Positions 1 through 6,544 of a DNA stretch of 7,329 nucleotides are shown one piece after another. The translations under genes were made by a program, and so were the position numbers. The stretch spans positions 1-7,329 of the forward strand of contig QYPU01000104.1 in the NCBI GenBank assembly GCA_007280145.1, in the 5' to 3' direction. The first letter of the stretch is position 1; each line of letters starts with the position of its first letter. The notes under the pieces are model-generated. The model had not been told where the DNA came from. It ran no database searches and was given only the letters and a program-made list of their open reading frames with translations. This DNA is from Dehalococcoidia bacterium. Its GTDB lineage: Bacteria > Chloroflexota > Dehalococcoidia > GIF9 > UBA5629.

Positions 1-72
1 ATGTAGTGCAGTCTTTTAAGGCTGCCCGGGGTGGTAACGAGCATGGGGCAGGGCTAAAGCCCTGCGCTACAT
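1..72. repeat. Dispersed-repeat-like element with two palindromic arms
   Basis: The two ends are inverted copies: ATGTAG at 1-6 and CTACAT at 67-72. Comparing 1-27 with the reverse complement of 46-72 gives 20 identities out of 27. Each arm is also self-complementary: GCAGTCTTTTAAGGCTGC at 8-25 and GCAGGGCTAAAGCCCTGC at 48-65. The differences between the arms preserve pairing within each one, so the structure, not just the sequence, appears conserved. This form, built on a GCAGGGCTWWAGCCCTGC-like core, resembles short intergenic repeats I recall from Chloroflexota and other bacteria; that family link is from memory. No coding capacity is seen. The element begins exactly at the window edge, so it may extend further left. 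The right arm, GCAGGGC-TAAA-GCCCTGC, is followed after some distance by a T-rich run (74-84), so it could also weakly terminate an upstream gene. Confidence 0.65.
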
Positions 73-157
73 GTTTACTTTTTTGCTGATAATGATACCG
101 TGTAAGTGTCAACTATCTATCTGAACTAGATCAAATCTATTTAAAAAGGCAGCCGCC

Positions 158-186
158 TTGATTTTGCACTCAGCATCAGATATACT
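158..186 (+). promoter_or_regulatory. Sigma-70-type promoter for the pgk operon
   Basis: A TTGATT -35 box (158-163) and a TATACT -10 box (181-186) are separated by exactly 17 bases. Each box differs from consensus at one or two positions. An AT-rich stretch (about 137-147) lies just upstream of the -35 box. Transcription would start near 193 and give a leader of about 100 bases before pgk. It is the best match I found in the upstream region and points toward the operon. A 5-base inverted repeat, AAGGC-AGCC-GCCTT (146-159), overlaps the -35 box and could be an operator, though such short repeats are common by chance. Confidence 0.6.
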
Positions 187-243
187 CATCAGTAGATTTG
201 CCAGGAAAATGATAACTCTGTGGCTAAGGGTAACCCAAGGACA

Positions 244-271
244 AACTTGACTTTTCCAGCATTCTCAAGTT
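244..271 (+). other. Leader hairpin upstream of pgk
   Basis: AACTTGA (244-250) and TCAAGTT (265-271) form a perfect 7-base inverted repeat around a 14-base loop. It lies inside the predicted leader, 23 bases before the pgk start codon. No T-run follows, so it is not a terminator. It could be an mRNA stability element or a protein-binding site; function is not shown. The remainder of 73-294 holds the promoter and no convincing gene. Confidence 0.35.
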
Positions 272-294
272 GGAACAAATTATGATGAGAAGGC

Positions 295-1491
295 ATGGCG
301 ACTAAAAAGACTGTTCGAGATATCGAAGTCGAGGGAAAGAGAGTTTTAGTCAGAGTCGATTTCAACGTGCCTCTAGACAGGACAACTGGTGTTATTACCG
401 ATAACAGTCGAATTCGAGCCACTTTGCCGACCATCAAGTATCTGATTGACCACAAGGCAAGGGTTATTTTGTGTTCCCACTTAGGACGTCCAGATGGTAG
501 GGTAGTTGAGGCATTGCGGATGGCTCCTGTAGCTGAGCAGCTTTCACAGCTTATAAACTTGCCCGTATCAACTGTGCCTGATTGCATTGGTCCTGAGGTA
601 GAAAGGGCAGCAGGCAGTCTTAACAATGGTGACATTCTACTCTTGGAAAACCTTCGCTTTCATACTGGAGAGGAGGCGAATGATTCTTCTTTTGCCCAGG
701 CCTTAGCCAGACTGGCTGATATTTATGTTGATGATGCTTTTGGCACTGCTCATCGGGCTCATGCGTCTACTGTAGGAGTAGCCAAATATTTGCCAGCAGT
801 TGCTGGCTTTCTAATGGAAAAGGAATTAGAGGCTCTCAGCAGCATTCTAACCAATCCTGAGCATCCCTTTAGCGCTTTACTGGGTGGTGCTAAAGTCAGC
901 GATAAAATTGACCTTATGCAGAATATTTTTGATGAAGTCGACCTGTTGCTTGTTGGCGGCGGCATGGCAGCCACTTTCCTGAAAGTTCAGGGATATGAGG
1001 TTGGGCTTTCTTTGGTTGAGGCAGATAAGCAAGATTTAGCTCATCAAATACTAAAAACTGCCGAGAAAAATGGGGTGTCTCTACTTCTTCCTACAGACGC
1101 TATGGTATCCGATAGCATTAGCCCGCAGGCTGCGGGTGAGGTAGTATCGATAGCTGATATACCGCCAAATAAGTACCTTGCTGATATTGGCCCTCAAACC
1201 ATTGAGCTTTTTTCTCAGCAGATAAGGCAGTGCCGAACCGTTTTCTGGAATGGTCCTATGGGAGTTTATGAGATACCTCAATTTGCCCGGGGAACCAGGG
1301 TCTTGGTTGAACTTTTGGCTAACCTCAAGGCAACAACTATTATCGGTGGCGGCTCAACGGCCGAAATCGTCGAAGAAATGAAGCTTACAGATAAAATGAC
1401 CCATGTTTCCACAGGAGGCGGTGCCAGTTTGAGGTTCCTCGAAGGAAAAAGCTTACCCGGAGTGGATGTCTTGCTGGATAAGGAACAATGA
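295..1491 (+). CDS. pgk: Phosphoglycerate kinase
   Basis: Catalyses the reversible transfer of a phosphate between 1,3-bisphosphoglycerate and ADP, giving 3-phosphoglycerate and ATP, in the cytoplasm (EC 2.7.2.3). The 398-residue length is normal for bacterial PGK. Family motifs run in order: RVDFNVP (20-26), the substrate-binding arginine R39, SHLGRPDG (61-68), LRFHTGEE (120-127), FGTAHRAHAS (149-158), GGAKVSDKI (197-205, nucleotide-site lysines K200 and K204), NGPMGVYE (319-326), GGGSTAEIV (351-359) and TGGGASLRFLEG (373-384). Both Rossmann-like domains are complete. The ATG at 295 is the first possible start, because a TGA (286-288) sits in frame just upstream. The Shine-Dalgarno-like GAGAAGG (287-293) is only one base from the ATG, which is unusually close. 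It is the first gene of the operon, and its stop overlaps the apgM start as ATGA. Confidence 0.97.
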   Translation: MATKKTVRDIEVEGKRVLVRVDFNVPLDRTTGVITDNSRIRATLPTIKYLIDHKARVILCSHLGRPDGRVVEALRMAPVAEQLSQLINLPVSTVPDCIGPEVERAAGSLNNGDILLLENLRFHTGEEANDSSFAQALARLADIYVDDAFGTAHRAHASTVGVAKYLPAVAGFLMEKELEALSSILTNPEHPFSALLGGAKVSDKIDLMQNIFDEVDLLLVGGGMAATFLKVQGYEVGLSLVEADKQDLAHQILKTAEKNGVSLLLPTDAMVSDSISPQAAGEVVSIADIPPNKYLADIGPQTIELFSQQIRQCRTVFWNGPMGVYEIPQFARGTRVLVELLANLKATTIIGGGSTAEIVEEMKLTDKMTHVSTGGGASLRFLEGKSLPGVDVLLDKEQ

Positions 1492-2693
1492 TTACCTTAG
1501 AACAGATAAGACAAATTAGTATAGCTTCACCGTCTAAGATAGTGATGCTAGTCATTGATGGCTTGGGCGGTCTGCCTGAGCCTAAAACTGGTGAGACGGA
1601 ACTGGAGACAGCCTTTACCCCTCACCTTGACTATTTAGCTAAAAATGGTATATGCGGGCTTACTGACCCGGTAAGCCGGGGCATTACCCCAGGGAGTGGC
1701 CCGGGGCACCTGGCGCTGTTTGGTTATGACCCTCTAAAATTTACTATCGGACGGGGTGTTTTGGAAGCACTTGGGATAGGTTTCGAGCTGAGGGAAAATG
1801 ATATTGCTGCTCGTGGCAATTTCTGCGCTGTTGATGACCAGGGACTTATTACCGACCGCAGGGCTGGTCGTATTACTACAGAAAAGTGCACCGAACTTTG
1901 TGAGCTATTAGGGCATATCACATTGGAGGGCGTAGAGCTTTCCGTCTTGCCAGTTAGCGGGCATCGGTTTTTATTAGCTCTGCGAGGTGAGGGATTAGCT
2001 GCTGAGCTTAGTGATACTGACCCCCAGAAGACAGGAGCTGCTCCTGGCATGACTTTAGCTATGGAACCGCAGGCGAAGCATACAGCACATATTGCGAACA
2101 AATTTGTTGACGAAGCTCAGAAAATCCTGGCTCAGCATCGCCCGGCTAACATGATTTTACTCCGCGGTTTCTCCAAACTACCTCAGATTCCTTCAATGGG
2201 CGAGATATATAAGTTGACGCCAGCAGCTATAGCTCGTTATCCCATGTATAAGGGGCTTGCCAAGCTGGTGGGAATGAAGATATTTGAAACTGATGATGGC
2301 ATCGAGGAAGAACTGCGGGTTTTGAGTGCTTGCTATAGTGAGCATGATTTTTTCTATGTTCATGTTAAAGAAACGGATAGCGCCGGTGAAGATGGTGACT
2401 TCAGCAGGAAAGTTAAAGTCATTGAACAGGTTGATTTGGCTCTGCCTCAGCTATTGAATTTGAAGCCGGATGTCATTATTGTCACCGGTGACCACTCGAC
2501 TCCAGCTTTGCTGAAAGGGCATAGCTGGCACCCTGTTCCTGTTTTGCTATATTCCCAGTGGTGCCGAACTGATGAGGTTGGACAGTTCTCTGAGTCAGCC
2601 TGTGCCTCAGGTGGACTGGGTAGATTTCCTGCTGTGGATATAATGCCATTGGCCATGGCCAATGCTTTAAAATTAATCAAGTTTGGAGCCTGA
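1488..2693 (+). CDS. apgM: 2,3-bisphosphoglycerate-independent phosphoglycerate mutase, archaeal (ApgM) type
   Basis: Interconverts 3- and 2-phosphoglycerate without a bisphosphoglycerate cofactor (EC 5.4.2.12). It belongs to the alkaline phosphatase superfamily, and its 401 residues fit the ApgM branch, shorter than the roughly 510-residue GpmI. Visible motifs: VIDGLGG (22-28, metal ligand D24), TPGSGPGHLALFGYDP (67-82, probable phosphoryl-accepting S70), RAGRI (125-129), HVKETDSAGEDGD (292-304), VTGDHSTP (332-339, metal ligands D335 and H336) and HSWHPVPVLL (345-354, H348). Between D297 and D302, where I expect the AGHDGD motif with a metal-binding His, the residue is E301. The start ATG overlaps the pgk stop (ATGA), with AAGGA close upstream. 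The placement between pgk and tpiA fits a block for triose and three-carbon acid interconversion. Some related proteins are phosphonopyruvate hydrolase-like or otherwise misannotated, but the context strongly favours a mutase. Confidence 0.93.
   Translation: MITLEQIRQISIASPSKIVMLVIDGLGGLPEPKTGETELETAFTPHLDYLAKNGICGLTDPVSRGITPGSGPGHLALFGYDPLKFTIGRGVLEALGIGFELRENDIAARGNFCAVDDQGLITDRRAGRITTEKCTELCELLGHITLEGVELSVLPVSGHRFLLALRGEGLAAELSDTDPQKTGAAPGMTLAMEPQAKHTAHIANKFVDEAQKILAQHRPANMILLRGFSKLPQIPSMGEIYKLTPAAIARYPMYKGLAKLVGMKIFETDDGIEEELRVLSACYSEHDFFYVHVKETDSAGEDGDFSRKVKVIEQVDLALPQLLNLKPDVIIVTGDHSTPALLKGHSWHPVPVLLYSQWCRTDEVGQFSESACASGGLGRFPAVDIMPLAMANALKLIKFGA
2647..2664. repeat. 18-base perfect palindrome inside the apgM 3' end
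   Basis: CATTGGCCATGGCCAATG is identical to its reverse complement. It encodes the PLAMAN segment of ApgM and lies about 30 bases upstream of the tpiA start. In RNA it could fold as a 7-base-pair stem with a CATG loop. It may be a binding site or a structure affecting tpiA translation, or it may be chance combined with codon choice. Confidence 0.5.
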
Positions 2694-2695
2694 TT

Positions 2696-3457
2696 ATGCG
2701 AAAACCTCTAATCGCGGGCAACTGGAAAATGAATACTAATCTCAGCGAAGCTACAAGTCTTGTCCAGACAATGCTGCCTGAATTGGATAGGATAGCAGGC
2801 GTGGAAAAGGTGCTGTGTCCTCCTTTTATCTCTCTAGTCGCTGTCAGGGAATTGATTAAAGGTACATCTGTCGAGCTTGGCGCTCAAAACATGTTTTCTG
2901 AGGATAACGGTGCCTATACAGGTGAAGTCTCACCCCTTATGCTCATCGATTTGTGTGAGTTTGTTATCCTCGGTCACTCAGAGCGCAGGCAGTATTTCGC
3001 CGAGACAGATGAGCTCGTCAATAAAAAAGTACAGAAAGCTCTGGACTTTGGGCTTACCCCTATCTTATGTGTCGGTGAAAGACTTGAAGATAATGAGGCC
3101 GGTAGAACGGAGAAAATAATTAAAGGGCAAGTCCAGGCAGCCTTGGCAGGGGTAAATTCTACCAGCCATCTAGTGATTGCCTATGAGCCAATCTGGGCTA
3201 TCGGCACTGGCAGGGCGGCTAATGGCAAGCAGGCTAATGCTACTATCAGCCTTGTCCGAAATACTGTGGCTAGCCTCTGGGATAGCAAGTCAGCTCAAGC
3301 GATACGCATAGTTTACGGTGGTAGTGTTACTGGCGAGAACATTGCTGAATTCATCGCCGAGCCTGAAATAGATGGTGCTCTGGTCGGCGGTGCCAGCCTC
3401 AAGGCTAACGAGTTCGTGAGCATCGTCAGCCAGACAGCATCCCTCAAGTCAACTTGA
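2696..3457 (+). CDS. tpiA: Triosephosphate isomerase
   Basis: Interconverts dihydroxyacetone phosphate and glyceraldehyde 3-phosphate (EC 5.3.1.1). The 253-residue TIM barrel has the usual length and all key residues: N9 and K11 in GNWKMN (8-13), the electrophilic H94 in GHSERR (93-98), the catalytic base E164 in AYEPIWAIGTG (162-172, leading into mobile loop 6), and the phosphate-gripping YGGSV (207-211) and GALVGGASLK (227-236). The ATG follows the apgM stop by two bases. GGAG (2685-2688) lies seven bases before it and is a clear ribosome binding site. The TGA stop overlaps the miaA ATG by one base (TGATG), indicating translational coupling. It shares pathway logic with the two genes before it. 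Confidence 0.97.
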   Translation: MRKPLIAGNWKMNTNLSEATSLVQTMLPELDRIAGVEKVLCPPFISLVAVRELIKGTSVELGAQNMFSEDNGAYTGEVSPLMLIDLCEFVILGHSERRQYFAETDELVNKKVQKALDFGLTPILCVGERLEDNEAGRTEKIIKGQVQAALAGVNSTSHLVIAYEPIWAIGTGRAANGKQANATISLVRNTVASLWDSKSAQAIRIVYGGSVTGENIAEFIAEPEIDGALVGGASLKANEFVSIVSQTASLKST

Positions 3458-4392
3458 TGAAGTGTCTCGTTGCTGTTATTGGCCCGACAGCAGTAGGTAA
3501 AAGCCAGCTTGCCGTGCAACTTGCCAAAGATTTCAATGGTGAGATAGTAAATGCCGATAGTCGGCAAGTTTATCGCTATATGGACATCGGCACAGCTAAG
3601 CCCGGTCGTGATGAGCAGTCTCTAGTTCCACATCATCTCATTGACATAATCAATCCTGATGAACCCTTTAGCTTAGCTATTTACCAAAAGTTAGCTGGTG
3701 AAGCGATTGAAGATATTCAGCAGCGCCATAAGCTTCCTCTTTTAGTTGGCGGTAGTGGACTTTACGTCTGGTCAATAATAGAAGGCTGGAGGATACCCCA
3801 GGTTCCGCCCGATGCCGAGTTCAGAAACAGGCTTGAGACAAAAGTCAAAGAGGAAGGGGGCTATGCTCTTTACCAGGAGCTTGAGAAGGTAGACCCTGTA
3901 GCTGCAACTAAGATTATGCCGACAAACCTGCGTCGAATCATCAGGGCCCTGGAGATATATCAGGCAACGGGGCAGCCCGTTTCTCAACTGTGGCAAAAGC
4001 AAGCTTTACTCTGTCCAGTGCTAATTATCGGGGTAACCATGCCGAGGGATGATTTATATTGTAGAATTGACTATCGAGTAGAAGAGATGATAAAACAAGG
4101 GCTGGTTGATGAAGTAAAAGGTCTGATGGCAAAGGGCTACAAGCTAAATATACCTTCTATGTCTGGCATCGGCTATCGGCAGATAGGGATGTTCCTTCAA
4201 GGAAAGTTGGATTTGCCTGCAGCTATTCAGCAAATGAAATATGAGACGCATCGCTTCGCTCGTCGCCAATATGCCTGGTTCCACTTGAATGATGCTAGAA
4301 TTCACTGGTTTGATGTGTGCGACGATGTGCAAGAGAAAGTAAATAACCCGGTGAAAGCTTTTCTGGCCGAGCTTGAGGACAAACCAAATTAA
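3457..4392 (+). CDS. miaA: tRNA dimethylallyltransferase
   Basis: Transfers a dimethylallyl group from dimethylallyl diphosphate to N6 of A37 in tRNAs that read codons starting with U, improving decoding and frame maintenance (EC 2.5.1.75). The 311-residue length is standard. Motifs in order: P-loop GPTAVGKS (9-16), NADSRQVYRYMDIGTAKP (32-49, including the DSRQ segment that contacts A37), LVGGSGLYV (96-104), NLRRIIRALEIY (157-168), SMSGIGYRQI (234-243) and THRFARRQYAWF (264-275). I chose the ATG at 3457, which overlaps the tpiA stop as TGATG; a TTG at 3454 would add one residue and is less likely. No strong Shine-Dalgarno precedes it, so it probably depends on translation of tpiA. It is the last gene before the repeat-bearing gap. 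Confidence 0.96.
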   Translation: MKCLVAVIGPTAVGKSQLAVQLAKDFNGEIVNADSRQVYRYMDIGTAKPGRDEQSLVPHHLIDIINPDEPFSLAIYQKLAGEAIEDIQQRHKLPLLVGGSGLYVWSIIEGWRIPQVPPDAEFRNRLETKVKEEGGYALYQELEKVDPVAATKIMPTNLRRIIRALEIYQATGQPVSQLWQKQALLCPVLIIGVTMPRDDLYCRIDYRVEEMIKQGLVDEVKGLMAKGYKLNIPSMSGIGYRQIGMFLQGKLDLPAAIQQMKYETHRFARRQYAWFHLNDARIHWFDVCDDVQEKVNNPVKAFLAELEDKPN

Positions 4393-4413
4393 TCATGAAA
4401 AGAGTGTTTATTT

Positions 4414-4468
4414 TGTCACCCTGAGCGATAGCGAAGGGTCTAGATTCTTCGCTATGCTCAGAATGGCA
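4414..4468. repeat. 55-base intergenic hairpin repeat (HSEESRPFAIAQGD-type)
   Basis: The arms TGTCACCCTGAGCGATAGCG and CGCTATGCTCAGAATGGCA pair with one bulged G and a CC/AA mismatch near the outer end. The centre, GGGTCTAGATTC, is itself nearly self-complementary around TCTAGA. Read on the minus strand, the element gives HSEHSEESRPFAIAQGD, the hallmark of spurious ORFs produced by a short interspersed repeat scattered through many bacterial genomes; the family identification is from memory. It lies between miaA (stop at 4392) and dapF (start at 4494). It may act as an RNA processing or stability element, or be a passive insertion. It carries no gene. Confidence 0.8.
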
Positions 4469-4493
4469 GATGGGTGTTGCTGGATGGTCTGTC

Positions 4494-5354
4494 ATGAACT
4501 TCGCTAAACTGCAAGCTACAGGGAACGACTTTATATTGCTCGACGCCTGGAATATGAACTGGGGCTGGTCGAAGCTGGCTCAAGATATATGCCATCGCCA
4601 TCTCGGTATAGGCGGTGACGGTCTAATTCTGGTGATGGCTTCAAATAATGCTGACTTAAAAATGCGGATGCTTAACCCCGATGGCTCCGAGGCTGAGGCC
4701 TGTGGCAACGGCCTGCGATGTTTTGCCAAGTATATCATTGACAGACAGATAGCTCGTGGGCCGAGCTTGACTGTAGAAACACTGGCAGGCGTTAGAAAAG
4801 TCCAGGTTTTTATGGCTCAAGGCAAAGTTAACCAGGTTAAAGCGAGTATGGGCGCACCGCGCTTCAGGGCTGAGGATATACCGGTCATGATAGGCAAGCA
4901 AAAAACGGGCAGGGGAGAAGTTGACATAATACCGATACTAGATTATCCTTTGAATATAGTTGGAAGGGAGCTAACTTTGTCATTTGTGTCTATGGGCAAT
5001 CCGCATGCTGTAAACTTCTTATCGCAGCCAGTAGTGGATTTCTCTCTTTCCGAGATAGGACCAGCGGTGGAGAAGCATCCTATGTTCCCTGAGCGGGTGA
5101 ATTTTGAGGTAGCCAGAGTTGTAAATCAGGGGAAAATAGAAGCAAGAGTCTGGGAGCGAGGAGCTGGGGAAACTCTCTCCTGTGGCAGCGGCGCCTGCGC
5201 TATAGCAGTAGTCGCTAGATTGAAAGGTTATATCGATGATGAAGTTGACATAATGTTACCAGGAGGCACTTTAACTGTGGACTGGGATGGAGCAGGGGAG
5301 GTATATCTAACCGGACCTGTAGAAGAAGTTTTCACCGGAGAGTGGCTGAAATGA
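4494..5354 (+). CDS. dapF: Diaminopimelate epimerase
   Basis: Converts LL-diaminopimelate to the meso form by a cofactor-free two-cysteine mechanism (EC 5.1.1.7), supplying lysine synthesis and, if present, peptidoglycan. The 286-residue protein is full length. Both half-domains have their catalytic cysteine: C70 in NPDGSEAEACGNGLRC (61-76) and C230 in ETLSCGSGACA (226-236). Other motifs are TGNDF (9-13), MGNPHAV (167-173) and ERGAGET (221-227). I start at 4494 because family members begin with M-x-F-x-K-x-x-x-x-GNDF. The in-frame ATG at 4470 would add eight residues (MGVAGWSV) that come from the edge of the repeat and lack family support. Only a weak GGATGG (4482-4487) precedes the start. 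The stop overlaps the dapL ATG (ATGA), and the two enzymes are consecutive steps. Confidence 0.96.
   Translation: MNFAKLQATGNDFILLDAWNMNWGWSKLAQDICHRHLGIGGDGLILVMASNNADLKMRMLNPDGSEAEACGNGLRCFAKYIIDRQIARGPSLTVETLAGVRKVQVFMAQGKVNQVKASMGAPRFRAEDIPVMIGKQKTGRGEVDIIPILDYPLNIVGRELTLSFVSMGNPHAVNFLSQPVVDFSLSEIGPAVEKHPMFPERVNFEVARVVNQGKIEARVWERGAGETLSCGSGACAIAVVARLKGYIDDEVDIMLPGGTLTVDWDGAGEVYLTGPVEEVFTGEWLK
5337..5342 (+). promoter_or_regulatory. Ribosome binding site that fixes the dapL start
   Basis: GGAGAG lies eight bases before the ATG at 5351. The alternative GTG at 5342 would begin inside this site, which favours the ATG. Confidence 0.7.
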
Positions 5355-6523
5355 AACTTTCACACCGTCTTGATAAACTCCCACCGTATTTATTTGTGGA
5401 AATCAATCGTAAGATTACTGAAAAACAAGCCAACGGAGAGGATATAGTCAGCTTTGCCATCGGCGACCCTGACATACCAACGCCGCAGCACGTCATTGAC
5501 CAGTTATGTCGAGCGGCTCATGACCCGGCTAATCATCGCTATCCGGAGACCGTTGGGCTTCCTGAACTTCGCCAGGCTATTGCCCAGTGGTATCAGCGAC
5601 GCTTTGGAATAACTCTCGACCCGGGCAAGGAAGTATTACCTCTCATCGGCTCGAAGGAGGGTATCGGGCACATATCCTTTTGTTTCATCGACCCCGGTGA
5701 TGTAGCCCTGGTGCCTGACCCTGGATATCCGGTGTATTCAACGAGCACGATATTAGCTGGCGGCGAGCCTTATTTCATGCCGCTGACTGAAAAGAACGAT
5801 TTCCTGCCTGATTTAGAAGCTATTCCAGAAAAGATAACCGAGAAGGCTAAGCTTTTGTGGCTAAGTTACCCTAATAATCCCACTGGAGCAGTAGCTGACC
5901 TCGACTTTTTTCAAAGAGCGGTGCGTTTTGCCAGGAAACATAACTTAGCTATATGCCATGATGCTCCTTATACCGAGGTGGCCTTCGATGGCTATCGTCC
6001 ACCAAGCTTTATGCAGGTGCCTGAGGCTAAAGAAGTTGGCGTTGAATTTCATTCTTTGTCCAAGACATATAACATGACTGGCTGGCGGATAGGCATGGCA
6101 GTTGGCAATACCCAGATGATAAATGCTCTATTTCGGTTTAAGTCCAATCTGGACTCAGGTATTCCCCAGGCAATCCAGCAAGCAGCCATTGAAGCCCTAA
6201 ATGGTTCGCAGGACTGCATTGCGGAGCATAATATTATTTATCAGCGAGGCCGAGATGAATTAGCTAAAGCTCTCAATAGCATAGGTTTAAGAGCCAGACT
6301 ACCCAAAGCTAGCTTTTATATTTGGGCAAGGATTCCGCAGGGCTATACCTCAGTGGAGTTCGCCACTGAGCTGCTGGACAAAGCTAATGTAGCAGTTACA
6401 CCAGGAGTCGGCTATGGTAATGCCGGTGAAGGTTACATTCGCTTATCACTTACTCTCTCTGATGACCGCCTTGAGGAGGGTATAAAACGGCTGTTAGACT
6501 GGAACAAAGCTAGGAGGGCATAG
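5351..6523 (+). CDS. dapL: LL-diaminopimelate aminotransferase
   Basis: A pyridoxal-phosphate enzyme that makes LL-diaminopimelate from tetrahydrodipicolinate and glutamate in one step (EC 2.6.1.83), bypassing the acylated DapD/DapC/DapE route. It is a 390-residue fold-type I aminotransferase. SYPNNPTG (172-179) carries the cofactor-ring asparagine, and HDAPY (203-207) holds the D and Y that contact the cofactor. K238 in SLSKTYNMTGWRIG is the Schiff-base lysine, and R364 in EGYIRLS binds the substrate carboxylate. The N-terminus, with LPPYLFVEINRKI then IGDPDIPTP, is typical of the DapL branch found in Chloroflexota, Clostridia and some archaea. The ATG at 5351 overlaps the dapF stop. Adjacency to dapF is strong support over a generic aspartate or alanine aminotransferase. 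The chemistry itself is inferred from family and context. Confidence 0.92.
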   Translation: MKLSHRLDKLPPYLFVEINRKITEKQANGEDIVSFAIGDPDIPTPQHVIDQLCRAAHDPANHRYPETVGLPELRQAIAQWYQRRFGITLDPGKEVLPLIGSKEGIGHISFCFIDPGDVALVPDPGYPVYSTSTILAGGEPYFMPLTEKNDFLPDLEAIPEKITEKAKLLWLSYPNNPTGAVADLDFFQRAVRFARKHNLAICHDAPYTEVAFDGYRPPSFMQVPEAKEVGVEFHSLSKTYNMTGWRIGMAVGNTQMINALFRFKSNLDSGIPQAIQQAAIEALNGSQDCIAEHNIIYQRGRDELAKALNSIGLRARLPKASFYIWARIPQGYTSVEFATELLDKANVAVTPGVGYGNAGEGYIRLSLTLSDDRLEEGIKRLLDWNKARRA

Positions 6524-6544
6524 GTTAACATAATGTTTTGAGCT
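6512..6544 (+). promoter_or_regulatory. Possible hflX translation-initiation region with a two-codon ORF
   Basis: A strong AGGAGGG (6512-6518) lies inside the end of dapL, but 26 bases before the hflX ATG, too far for normal use. Between them is ATG-TTT-TGA (6533-6541), 14 bases from the AGGAGGG and in the same frame as hflX. Closer to hflX only a weak TTGAG is seen. This may be a leader mini-ORF or a coincidence. Confidence 0.25.

Noticed and set aside
48..84. Rho-independent terminator formed by the right repeat arm and T-rich run
   Set aside because: The T-rich run starts eight bases after the stem and is interrupted, so it is a weak candidate and is mentioned only in the repeat entry.
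282..305. Seven-codon ORF (MMRRHGD) overlapping the pgk start
   Set aside because: It has no ribosome binding site of its own and is too short to separate from chance.
189..635. Minus-strand open frame of 148 codons over the pgk start
   Set aside because: It lies antisense to the well-supported pgk N-terminus and resembles no family I know.
1657..1677. 7-base inverted repeat GGCTTAC/GTAAGCC in apgM
   Set aside because: It is short, lies within coding sequence and is within what chance allows.
3454..3456. TTG start for miaA
   Set aside because: The ATG three bases later is a better start and makes the TGATG overlap with tpiA.
4470..4493. Upstream in-frame ATG for dapF
   Set aside because: It adds MGVAGWSV ahead of the conserved N-terminus, from sequence next to the repeat, with no good ribosome binding site.
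4295..4495. Minus-strand ORF containing HSEHSEESRPFAIAQGD
   Set aside because: This is the known spurious translation of the hairpin repeat at 4414-4468, extended into the antisense of miaA.
5342..5350. GTG start for dapL
   Set aside because: It would begin inside the GGAGAG ribosome binding site; the ATG at 5351 has proper spacing and the usual ATGA overlap.
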